10,575 nucleotides of DNA from NCBI GenBank assembly GCA_021781255.1, contig JAJXXG010000198.1, positions 1 to 10,575 on the forward strand, in the 5' to 3' direction. The stretch's first letter is position 1, and each line of letters starts with the position of its first letter. The notes under the pieces were generated by a model. That model did not search any database, was not told the origin of the DNA, and saw only the letters and a list, made by a program, of their open reading frames with translations. The translations under genes were made by a program, and so were the position numbers. Of the stretch, positions 1-7,484 are shown in pieces. The stretch is from Acidobacteriota bacterium (lineage in GTDB: Bacteria; Acidobacteriota; Terriglobia; Terriglobales; Acidobacteriaceae).

Positions 1-673
1 CCTTGTCGAACGGGCGGCTGGCACGCGTCGGGTCCTCGTTGCGCGTTGAGAGCGCCCGCATGGCGGCAAAGCCACCCACCGACAGCGGTGTGACTGAAGC
101 TTCCGCACCGCCGGCAATCATCACATCCGCATCGCCGTGCATAATCATGCGCACGGAGTCGCCGATGGAGTTGGCAGAGGTGGCGCAGGCCGTGGCGGTG
201 GCTGAGATCGGTCCCTTGGCGCCATAGCGGATGCTTATCTGGCCAGCCGCCATGTTCACGATGACCGCGGGAATAAAGAACGGTGAAATCTTGCGCGGTC
301 CGCCTTGCAGCAGGTTGGAGTGCTCGCGCTCGATAATCTCAAACCCGCCGATGCCTGAACCGATGAAGACGCCCACCCGGTCGCCATTCTCCGGCGTAAT
401 CTGGAGACCTGACTGGGCCATTGCCTCCTGCGTCGCGGCAAAGGCAAAGTGGATGAAGCGCCCCATCTTGCGCGCTTCCTTCTTGTCCACAAAGTTCAGC
501 GGGTCAAAGTTCTTGACCTCGGCGGCAAACGTCACAGGAAACCCAGTTGTGTCGAACCCCTGAATGGGAGCCATGCCGCTGGCCCCGGCCAGCAGTTGAC
601 GCCACACCTCCGGAGCGGTGTTGCCCACACCGCATACCAGCCCAAGGCCGGTGATGACGACTCGACGGTTCAC
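1..673 (-). CDS. fabF: 3-oxoacyl-[acyl-carrier-protein] synthase II, N-terminal 224 residues (partial)
   Basis: FabF condenses malonyl-ACP with a growing acyl-ACP in cytoplasmic type II fatty-acid synthesis. The visible 224 residues follow FabF closely: a VVITGLGLVCGVGN start, IGSGIGG at about 104-110, GGPRKISPFF at 124-133, and TATACATS around the nucleophile Cys163, the usual FabF position. GDADVMIAGGAE (180-191) and ALSTRNEDP (207-215) also match. The two catalytic histidines lie beyond the left edge. The start is GTG at 673-671, three bases after the acpP TAG stop; the protein then begins V-N-R-R-V-V-I-T-G, so no residues are missing. The only Shine-Dalgarno-like stretch (AAAGG) lies inside the last acpP codons, which suggests translational coupling to acpP. 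FabB is less likely given the adjacent acpP. The gene is cut by the window edge, not broken. Confidence 0.97.
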   Translation of the reverse strand, partial: MNRRVVITGLGLVCGVGNTAPEVWRQLLAGASGMAPIQGFDTTGFPVTFAAEVKNFDPLNFVDKKEARKMGRFIHFAFAATQEAMAQSGLQITPENGDRVGVFIGSGIGGFEIIEREHSNLLQGGPRKISPFFIPAVIVNMAAGQISIRYGAKGPISATATACATSANSIGDSVRMIMHGDADVMIAGGAEASVTPLSVGGFAAMRALSTRNEDPTRASRPFDK

Positions 674-676
674 CAG

Positions 677-925
677 CTACTTGCCTTTCGCGGTCTTTTC
701 GTTCTTCTCGATGTACTCGATCGCGTCCTTCACGGTCTTGATCTTCTCGGCGTCTTCGTCGGGAATCTCCAGGTCGAAGGCCTCTTCGAACTGCATCACC
801 AGCTCCACCACGTCCAGCGAATCTGCGCCCAGGTCTTCCTGAAAGCTGGCGCCAGGGGTCACTTCCGCCTCGTCCACCTGCAACTGCTCGACGATAATCT
901 GTTTCACTTTTTCTTCTACGGCCAT
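677..925 (-). CDS. acpP: Acyl carrier protein
   Basis: This encodes an 82-residue ACP that carries acyl chains as thioesters on 4'-phosphopantetheine during fatty-acid synthesis. The attachment site is Ser36 in the motif [12 protein letters not shown] (33-44). Length, acidity and the four-helix pattern ([15 protein letters not shown] at the N-terminus, [10 protein letters not shown] at 53-62) are typical. The ATG at 925-923 was chosen because it begins the family's normal N-terminus and has a strong GAGGAG Shine-Dalgarno eight bases upstream (934-939 on the plus strand). The same frame stays open upstream to about 1180, but that extension resembles nothing in the family. The C-terminus is slightly long, with a lysine-rich tail EKTAKGK. 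It is followed after three bases by fabF, its partner enzyme's gene, so the two are almost certainly co-transcribed. No fabG or fabD lies directly upstream in this window; the divergent gene is rmuC. Confidence 0.98.
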   Translation of the reverse strand: MAVEEKVKQIIVEQLQVDEAEVTPGASFQEDLGADSLDVVELVMQFEEAFDLEIPDEDAEKIKTVKDAIEYIEKNEKTAKGK

Positions 926-933
926 GCGCGCTT

Positions 934-939
934 CTCCTC
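934..939 (-). promoter_or_regulatory. Ribosome binding site of acpP
   Basis: On the minus strand this reads GAGGAG, eight bases before the ATG at 925. It fixes the start of acpP and excludes the longer in-frame reading. Confidence 0.85.
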
Positions 940-998
940 GTTTTTTTCGGAACTTCAGGCTCTCTTCGGGCTCCCGTTCCTTCTCATTCCGCCAACTT

Positions 999-1028
999 AC
1001 AATACCGGCACGCGGCGGGGGAACACAA
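999..1028 (-). promoter_or_regulatory. Candidate sigma-70-type promoter of acpP-fabF
   Basis: Read on the minus strand, TTGTGT (1028-1023) is followed after 18 bases by TATTGT (1004-999). Each box matches four of six consensus bases. The position would give a leader of about 65 nt before acpP. This is the best such pair seen in the 926-1223 spacer on this strand; no experimental support. Confidence 0.4.
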
Positions 1029-1158
1029 CCACCGCGCACAAATTTTGCGCATGGCCCCGAAACTCCAAGTCTACCGGGCGGGTGAGGGTGTGTAAAGGCT
1101 CGCAGAGAGAGAAGTTGCCCAGCCCCTCCCATCCCATGAACCACAAAGCAAAACTCCA

Positions 1159-1190
1159 CCCATTTTGCCCTGAAATACACAGCAAAAGGG
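1159..1190. repeat. Inverted repeat upstream of rmuC
   Basis: TTTTGC (1163-1168) and GCAAAA (1182-1187) are perfect complements separated by 13 bases. The stem extends outward with CCC (1159-1161) against GGG (1188-1190) across a one-base bulge. It lies directly before a weak -10-like TACATT (1193-1198) and about 30 bases before the rmuC start. It could be an operator or chance; there is no T-tract to make it a terminator. Confidence 0.4.
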
Positions 1191-1223
1191 CGTACATTAG
1201 GCGAAGAGGGTTAGGGAGGACGG

Positions 1224-2693
1224 ATGCAGGCTCTCATTGCCGCCATTGCCGCACTCGCAGGCATCGTTTTGGGCTTCTGGATGCGCGCCCACTCCACCAA
1301 AGCGGAGAAGGCCCTCCTGGAGCAGCGCAATAACGAATTGGCTGCCGCACTCAACTCCGCGCAAAGCCAGTTGCAGCAGGCGCAGGCCGAGTCCGCCACG
1401 CGCGCCGGTTTCGAGTCGCTCGCCGTCGAGCGCGAAAAGTCCATCGGTCAACTGACCGATGAGAAAAGCCGCCTCGGCCGCGAATTGCAGGCAAAGAGCG
1501 ATGAAGCAGCTCAGGCTGCGGCAACCATTGCAGAACTGAATGCAAAGCTCGCCAATGAACAGAAAAATCTGACCGATAAGCTGGCCCTGCTCGACACCGC
1601 CAAACAGACCCTCGCCAATCAGTTCCAGACCCTCGCCACCGAAATCCTCGAACAGAAGTCGAAGTCCTTCTCTGAAGCCAGCCAGAAAGAACTCCAGCCG
1701 CTGCTCGCCCCCCTCCGTACGCAGATTGAAGATTTCCGCAAGAAAGTTGAAGAAGCGCAATCAGATTCCAAAACCGGCGTCACGAAGCTTGAAACCCTCA
1801 TCGGCACACTCAACGGACTCAATCAGCAATTGTCTGAAGATGCGCGCAACCTGACCACCGCGCTGCGCGGCTCGTCCAAGGCGCAGGGCGACTGGGGCGA
1901 ATTCATCCTCCGCGACCTGCTTGAAAAAGCCGGCCTCCGCGAAGGCGAGCAGTACAGCTTCCAGCAGACCTTCACCGGGATCGCAAGCGATGACGGCGAC
2001 CGGGCAAAATCCGTCCGCACCGACGTCATGCTTTTCCTGCCCGGCGGACGCAATCTCATCATTGACTCAAAAGTCTCTCTCAATGCCTACACTGACTCAG
2101 TGAATGCGGAGAGCGACGAAGCCCGCAAAGCCGCGCTCAAGCAGCACATCAACAGCGTGCGCACGCACATCACAGGTCTTTCCAAAGCCGGTTATCATCG
2201 CCTTCCAGGCGTTGAAGCGCCGGACTTTGTCGTGATGTTTGTGCCCGTCGAGCCGGCCTTCCTGATTGCCCTGCAGAATGACGCAGCACTCTGGGCGTAT
2301 GCCTACGAGCAGGGAATCCTGCTCGTCGGGCCAACTACTCTGCTGTACATCATTCGTATCATCAACGTCCTCTGGCAGCAGGAAGCCCAGGCGCGCAATG
2401 TGAAGGAAGTCATGGTTCGCGGCGCCGAGTTATACGAAAAGTTCGTCGGATTCGTCACCGATCTTGAAGAAGTGGGCAAAGGCCTGCGCCGCGCCGACCA
2501 GAGTTATGCCGATGCCATGAAGAAGCTCATCGAGGGCCGCGGCAACCTCGTTCGTCGAGTCGAAATGCTCAAGCAACTCGGCATCCGCACCGCCAAGTCG
2601 ATCCCGCCCAGCCTGCTCGATCGCGCTGGCATCGACGAGCCGGAACTCGCCCTGGCCGCCGAAGCCGAAGACACCCCGAACGAGTTGAACTAA
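1224..2693 (+). CDS. rmuC: DNA recombination protein RmuC
   Basis: RmuC-family proteins are putative nucleases; loss of RmuC in Escherichia coli raises recombination at inverted repeats. The 489-residue protein shows the usual layout. A single hydrophobic segment (about 2-19) should anchor it in the membrane. A long Ala/Gln/Glu/Lys-rich coiled coil follows (about 25-215). The conserved RmuC core starts at GDWGE (222-226). It continues with a Q-rich strand, an RTDVM segment containing Asp267, LPGGRNLIIDSKVSL (272-286) with Asp281 and Lys283 as likely PD-(D/E)xK-type catalytic residues, and MFVPVEPAF (338-346). The C-terminus after about 460 is a variable acidic tail. The ATG is preceded by GGGAGGA (1214-1220), which is close to the start. 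The gene stands alone, divergent from acpP and convergent with the HIT gene. Its TAA stop is the first three bases of a 9-bp repeat array. Confidence 0.94.
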   Translation: MQALIAAIAALAGIVLGFWMRAHSTKAEKALLEQRNNELAAALNSAQSQLQQAQAESATRAGFESLAVEREKSIGQLTDEKSRLGRELQAKSDEAAQAAATIAELNAKLANEQKNLTDKLALLDTAKQTLANQFQTLATEILEQKSKSFSEASQKELQPLLAPLRTQIEDFRKKVEEAQSDSKTGVTKLETLIGTLNGLNQQLSEDARNLTTALRGSSKAQGDWGEFILRDLLEKAGLREGEQYSFQQTFTGIASDDGDRAKSVRTDVMLFLPGGRNLIIDSKVSLNAYTDSVNAESDEARKAALKQHINSVRTHITGLSKAGYHRLPGVEAPDFVVMFVPVEPAFLIALQNDAALWAYAYEQGILLVGPTTLLYIIRIINVLWQQEAQARNVKEVMVRGAELYEKFVGFVTDLEEVGKGLRRADQSYADAMKKLIEGRGNLVRRVEMLKQLGIRTAKSIPPSLLDRAGIDEPELALAAEAEDTPNELN

Positions 2694-2772
2694 CTCCGCG
2701 AACCCCGCGAACTGGCGCGCAGCGCCGCTAACTCCGCGAATCCCGCTAACTCCGCTAACCCGCCAGTCCCGC
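2691..2772. repeat. Short 9-bp tandem repeat array at the rmuC/HIT convergent junction
   Basis: Degenerate units of the form (T/C/G)AA(C/T)(T/C)CCGC occur at 2691, 2700, 2729, 2738 and 2747, then an 8-base unit TAACCCGC at 2756 and CAGTCCCGC at 2764. Between the second and later units sits a small perfect hairpin, GGCGC-GCA-GCGCC (2714-2726), with no T-tract. The rmuC stop TAA (2691-2693) begins the first unit. The HIT stop (CTA at 2755-2757, TAG on the minus strand) falls at the start of the 8-base unit. The same pattern recurs at 5929-5981. No terminator with a U-run was found here. Confidence 0.75.
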
Positions 2773-3327
2773 GAACGTCTCCCGCAGCCGCCGCCACGTT
2801 GTCGGCAGGTCTTCGGGCAGCACGCGCGTCTCGCCAATCGTCGTCATAAAGTTCGTATCGCCTGCCCAGCGCGGCAGCGCATGCAGGTGCAGGTGTCCGG
2901 CTACGCCCGCGCCGCCGGCCCGGCCCAGGTTCATGCCAAAATTCAGGCCCTGCGGACGGTAAAGCTTCTCCAGCGCGCGCTCGGTCAGTTGCGCCATGTC
3001 CATCATTTCGTGCGCCGCGTTCGTCGGCAGCGCGGCCAGCCGGTCCAGATGCGCATAGGGCAGCACCATCACGTGCCCCGAGGTGTACGGGTAGGCATTC
3101 AGGCAGATGTAGCAATACTTTGCGCGCTTCACCAGCCCGCCCGCTGCCTCCGCCTCGTCCGCGCTCATGCCATGCTCAATCGCGTAATCGACACTCGCCA
3201 CCAGATTGCAGAACACGCACCCCGTATCGCCTGGCCATGCAGCCAGGCTGGCGGGAACGCCGGGGCGCGTAGCCTCATCGGCCGTCGTGACATACGTGAA
3301 GCGCCAGGGAGTCCAGAGATGGTCCAT
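2755..3327 (-). CDS. HIT-family (histidine triad) hydrolase/phosphorylase, probably acting on dinucleoside polyphosphates
   Basis: HIT proteins transfer or hydrolyse nucleotidyl groups through the central histidine of an HxHxH motif. In this 190-residue protein the triad is HLHLH at 145-149, so His147 is the predicted nucleophile, within GHLHLHALPRW. The family's N-domain signature is also present: CYICLNAYPYTSGHVMVLPYAHL (72-94, given here by its ends: Asn78, Gly84, His85, Pro90, His93). A CVFC pair (37-40) near the N-terminus may bind zinc with downstream histidines. The MDHLWTPWRF start recalls mycobacterial Rv2613c-type Ap4A phosphorylases, which is the most likely subgroup, though the substrate is not proven. 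The ATG at 3327 was chosen because family similarity begins there; its Shine-Dalgarno is weak. Upstream in-frame sequence to 3465 lacks similarity. The last residues, GLAG, run into the 9-bp repeat array. It is convergent with rmuC and divergent from rpsA. Confidence 0.9.
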   Translation of the reverse strand: MDHLWTPWRFTYVTTADEATRPGVPASLAAWPGDTGCVFCNLVASVDYAIEHGMSADEAEAAGGLVKRAKYCYICLNAYPYTSGHVMVLPYAHLDRLAALPTNAAHEMMDMAQLTERALEKLYRPQGLNFGMNLGRAGGAGVAGHLHLHALPRWAGDTNFMTTIGETRVLPEDLPTTWRRLRETFAGLAG

Positions 3328-3542
3328 GCAAGCTATCCCGTCGGCAATCAGTATAGAGCGTAGGCCCAGCCGGCCTGTGTCTGCCGGCCCGCAGCGTCCC
3401 GGCTGCATCCAGCCCCTCTGCGGTCGCGCGCGAAACGAGATAAGTCCAGCCGCAGACGAAACCATCGCCCCGGCTCTTCTTCCGATCTTCGTTTATGACG
3501 GCATCTTCATGGGCAATGCCGCGCCCATCTCGGCTTGTTTCA
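3328..3542. other. Divergent spacer between the HIT gene and the rpsA promoter
   Basis: No gene was recognised here. Close to the HIT start there is a -10-like TATACT on the minus strand (3350-3355). A small hairpin, GCCGGC with GCCGGC around eight bases (3369-3388), is the only other structure seen. Open frames through this stretch have no family resemblance and look like chance frames in GC-rich DNA. Confidence 0.5.
3350..3355 (-). promoter_or_regulatory. Candidate -10 box of the HIT gene
   Basis: TATACT on the minus strand lies 22 bases before the ATG and matches five of six consensus bases. No clear -35 box is found 16-18 bases upstream. The identical hexamer precedes the MFS gene (7232-7237) and infC (10268-10273), which supports its use here. 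Confidence 0.35.
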
Positions 3543-3572
3543 TTGACGCTGCAAAGCGTCGATTGCTACACT
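3543..3572 (+). promoter_or_regulatory. Candidate rpsA promoter with a palindrome overlapping the -35 box and spacer
   Basis: TTGACG (3543-3548) and TACACT (3567-3572) are separated by 18 bases, matching five and four of six consensus bases. A perfect inverted repeat, GACGCT-GCAA-AGCGTC (3545-3560), overlaps the -35 box and most of the spacer and could be an operator. Transcription would begin near 3579. Confidence 0.5.
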
Positions 3573-3578
3573 GGGAAA

Positions 3579-3838
3579 CGTAGCTCTCTGCGCGGATTCC
3601 AGCAGCGGGCTGCGGCCGCCCTCCCGCCAGCCGATGCGCGCCTGGTGATTTCCAAGGAGACGAGTCGCTTCTCACGCCAGCCTCGCTGGCCGGGAAGATT
3701 GTCTCTGCAGGAATTGCACGGTCACACGGTCACGGCGCGGCGAGCAGGCCTCTGGCATCCGCGGCACACGCGACGCAGGTGCCAAACCGGCGACGCGCAT
3801 TTCCGTCGCCAGTGTAAGGAATCCCGGAGCTGTTAGCC
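3579..3838 (+). promoter_or_regulatory. Long 5' leader of rpsA with possible hairpins
   Basis: If the promoter at 3543-3572 is right, rpsA mRNA has about 260 untranslated bases. Visible stems are GCCAGC-CTC-GCTGGC (3676-3690) and GGCGACG with CGTCGCC around eight bases (3789-3810), the latter about 28 bases before the start codon. There is also a tandem 8-mer, ACGGTCAC twice (3718-3733). The Shine-Dalgarno is modest (GGAG, 3826-3829). S1 synthesis is autoregulated through the rpsA leader in Escherichia coli; a similar role here is inference. I recognise no gene in this stretch. Confidence 0.4.
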
Positions 3839-5785
<1,947 letters not shown>

Positions 5786-5805
5786 CCCCGCCCGCTCCCG
5801 TAAGC

Positions 5806-5841
5806 CACAACGGCCACCCGCAAGGGTGGCCGTTGTGTTTT
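5806..5841 (+). terminator. Intrinsic terminator of rpsA
   Basis: A perfect 14-bp stem pairs CACAACGGCCACCC (5806-5819) with its complement (5824-5837) around a GCAA tetraloop (5820-5823). It is followed at once by TTTT (5838-5841). It begins 20 bases after the rpsA stop. The reverse direction has no U-run, so it should act on rpsA only. Confidence 0.92.
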
Positions 5842-5890
5842 CAGGTCAGCCGTTCACGCCGTCATCCGCGCTCGATTGCGAGGGCTTTTT

Positions 5891-5923
5891 CCGCGTCTCG
5901 TCCCGTGCTCTGGCGAGACGCGG
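5891..5923. repeat. 10-bp perfect inverted repeat between rpsA and the MFS gene
   Basis: CCGCGTCTCG (5891-5900) and CGAGACGCGG (5914-5923) flank a 13-base loop. On the plus strand a TTTTT run (5886-5890) sits on the 5' side; on the minus strand the stem is followed by AAAAA. Neither orientation is a canonical Rho-independent terminator. It lies about 40 bases past the end of the minus-strand MFS gene, so protection of that transcript's 3' end is possible but unproven. Confidence 0.55.
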
Positions 5924-5928
5924 TGAGC

Positions 5929-5981
5929 TAACCCCGCCAACTCCGCCAACCCCGCCAATTCCGCTATCCCGCCAACCCGTC
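5929..5981. repeat. Second 9-bp tandem repeat array, at the rpsA/MFS convergent junction
   Basis: Units are TAACCCCGC (5929), CAACTCCGC (5938), CAACCCCGC (5947) and CAATTCCGC (5956), an 8-base unit TATCCCGC (5965), and CAACCCGTC (5973). The array overlaps the 3' end of the MFS gene: its stop (CTA at 5964-5966, TAG on the minus strand) is at the start of the 8-base unit, exactly as for the HIT gene at 2755. A lone unit, TAACCCCGC (5783-5791), also contains the rpsA TAA stop. Confidence 0.75.
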
Positions 5982-7190
5982 CGTCCGCCGCGCCGCTCCC
6001 GCCAGCACCACCACAATCCCCAGCGACGCCAGCACGCACAGCAGCGCAAACAGAAACGCGCTCGCATACCCGAACGCCCCAATCACCGCGCCCGCGGTCG
6101 GACCCACCAGAAAGAACGACACATCCGAGAAGCCCGTGTAGACCCCCAGCGCCGTGCCGCGATTGAACTCCGGCACGCGCTTCACCGCCTCCACGCCCAG
6201 GGCAGGGAAGACCAGCGAAAAGCCAAACCCCGTCAGCCCCGCGCCCGTAAAAGCCGTCCACGGCGAGTGCGCCAGCCACATCATCGCCACGCCCGCGGTC
6301 TCCACCGCCAGGCACGTCATCGCCACCGGAAAGCCCCCGAAGCGGTTGATCGTCTGGATAAAGGAAAGCCGCGCCACAATAAACGCCACGCCAAACGAGG
6401 TCAGGCACAGCGCCGCTCCGCCCCAGTGGCGGCTGGCGTAAAAGAGCGTCACAAACGTAGCCAGCACGCTGTAACCCACGCCGCCCATCGCCAGCCCCAT
6501 GCCATGCGGCATCACGCGCCCCAGCACGGCGCGAAAGGGCAGATGCTCACCCGGCGCTACCGGCAACGGCCGCTTGGCGCTGGCCAGCAGCAGGCTCACC
6601 CCGGCCAGCACAATCGTCAGCAGCCCAATGGAGCCCAGGCCCCAGTGCTGCTCCATCACCACGCCCAGCGGAGCGCCAAGCGCCAGCCCGCCATACGTGC
6701 TGATGCCGTTGTATGAAATCACCTTCGCCGTGTGTTCCGGTCCGGCCGCGGTAATGCCCCACAGGGTCGCGCCGGTCGAGCCCAGGCTCTCGCCCACGCC
6801 CAGCGCCAGCCGACTGGCGATCAGCGCCGCCAGGCTCAGCCAGAGGGGATTCCGATGCAGCATGGCCGCAAACAGCAGCAGCGCTCCGCTGGCCAGGCAT
6901 GCGCCCATCCCCCATTCCACTGACACTTTAGCCCCTGCGTGGTCGCTGATGCGTCCCGCCCACGGCCTGCTCAAAAACGTGGCAATGTACTGGATGCTGA
7001 TCACCGAGCCCGCCAGCGCCGCGCTGTAGCCCATCCGCAAATGCACATACGCCGGCAGAATCGCCAGCGGCAGCCCGATCGACAAATAGCAGACAAGCGT
7101 GAAGTAGGTGAAGCTGACAATCTGCCACGCCCCGCTCTGCGAGGCATTGGATGCGGGACTGGATGAGCTTTCCGTGACGGATGTGTCCAT
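5964..7190 (-). CDS. Major facilitator superfamily transporter, YfcJ/YhhS-like
   Basis: This is a 408-residue inner-membrane carrier, expected to have 12 transmembrane helices and to use the proton gradient. It resembles the Escherichia coli YfcJ/YhhS group along its length: YLSIGLPLAILPAYVH (35-50), loop 2-3 motif RPWAGRISDHAGAK (75-88), GVGES (131-135), KVISYNGISTYGGLALGAPLG (156-176, key residues Asn161, Gly162, Pro174) and FPALGVEAVKRVP (328-340) followed by RGTALG (344-349). The substrate is unknown; paralogues have been called arabinose-efflux-like or drug-efflux proteins, so a specific substrate should not be assigned. The ATG at 7190 is the first possible start, because a TAG lies two codons upstream in frame; the Shine-Dalgarno is poor. 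About 20 hydrophilic, Ser-rich residues precede helix 1. The C-terminal GLAG comes from the 9-bp repeat. It is convergent with rpsA and separated from the upstream AI-2E-family gene by a palindrome-rich spacer. Confidence 0.92.
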   Translation of the reverse strand: MDTSVTESSSSPASNASQSGAWQIVSFTYFTLVCYLSIGLPLAILPAYVHLRMGYSAALAGSVISIQYIATFLSRPWAGRISDHAGAKVSVEWGMGACLASGALLLFAAMLHRNPLWLSLAALIASRLALGVGESLGSTGATLWGITAAGPEHTAKVISYNGISTYGGLALGAPLGVVMEQHWGLGSIGLLTIVLAGVSLLLASAKRPLPVAPGEHLPFRAVLGRVMPHGMGLAMGGVGYSVLATFVTLFYASRHWGGAALCLTSFGVAFIVARLSFIQTINRFGGFPVAMTCLAVETAGVAMMWLAHSPWTAFTGAGLTGFGFSLVFPALGVEAVKRVPEFNRGTALGVYTGFSDVSFFLVGPTAGAVIGAFGYASAFLFALLCVLASLGIVVVLAGAARRTDGLAG

Positions 7191-7231
7191 GCTCTAGGGG
7201 CGAAACAATCGGACAGGTGGGACTACGCTCC

Positions 7232-7237
7232 AGTATA
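7232..7237 (-). promoter_or_regulatory. Candidate -10 box of the MFS gene
   Basis: TATACT on the minus strand lies 41 bases before the ATG. There is no good -35 box. The same hexamer stands before the HIT gene and infC. Confidence 0.3.
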
Positions 7238-7284
7238 CCGAAGCCATGGTGCGCCACCCGCGTCGTCTCTGCTCATGGCAGCGG

Positions 7285-7471
7285 GCCTGTTTGAAGGGTA
7301 CGGCCTTCAAAGGCTGCGGAAAACTCGCCGCTGGTAAAGTCTTGTGTCAGGCACGAGTTTACTCGTGCCATAAATGGCGTAAAACAGCATGGCCTTCAGG
7401 CCCTGCGGTTCCTTGCATTCTCGTTTGGGATACTTCTCGCGCGTTCTTCCGCAGCCCCTTCAGCCCCGGAA
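7285..7471. repeat. Cluster of palindromes in the spacer behind the MFS gene (possible REP-like element)
   Basis: Within the 294-base spacer between the AI-2E-family stop and the MFS start are several hairpins. TTTGAAGG-GTACGG-CCTTCAAA (7290-7311) has an 8-bp stem, extendable by GCC/GGC (7285-7287 with 7312-7314). GGCACGAGT-TT-ACTCGTGCC (7350-7369) has a 9-bp stem. GGCCT-TC-AGGCC spans 7391-7402. TTCCG (7447-7451) pairs with CGGAA (7467-7471). None is followed by a T-run suitable for termination of the minus-strand genes. No coding sequence is recognised. From general knowledge such clusters resemble dispersed intergenic palindromes; membership of a genome-wide family is inference. Confidence 0.55.
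7350..7369. repeat. Perfect 9-bp palindrome with two-base loop
   Basis: GGCACGAGT and ACTCGTGCC flank TT, making a 20-base near-perfect palindrome. It is the strongest single stem in the spacer and is symmetric, so it gives no strand preference. In RNA a two-base loop is tight, so the inner pair would open. Confidence 0.7.
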
Positions 7472-7484
7472 AGAGCAACCCTTC

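Noticed and set aside
449..1333. A 294-codon plus-strand frame over fabF, acpP and the start of rmuC
   Set aside because: It runs antisense to two certain genes and has no start signal or family similarity.
2691..2772. CRISPR-like array
   Set aside because: Units are 9 bases, directly adjacent and degenerate, with no spacers and no cas genes.
3328..3465. N-terminal extension of the HIT protein
   Set aside because: Its residues show no HIT similarity, it would cover the -10-like box, and the family-like start MDHLWTPWRF is at 3327.
3495..3836. A 113-codon plus-strand frame just before rpsA
   Set aside because: It overlaps the best rpsA promoter and leader hairpins, has no ribosome binding site and resembles no family.
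7350..7369. Rho-independent terminator of the AI-2E-family gene
   Set aside because: The stem is strong but no U-run follows on the minus strand, and it lies over 110 bases past the stop.
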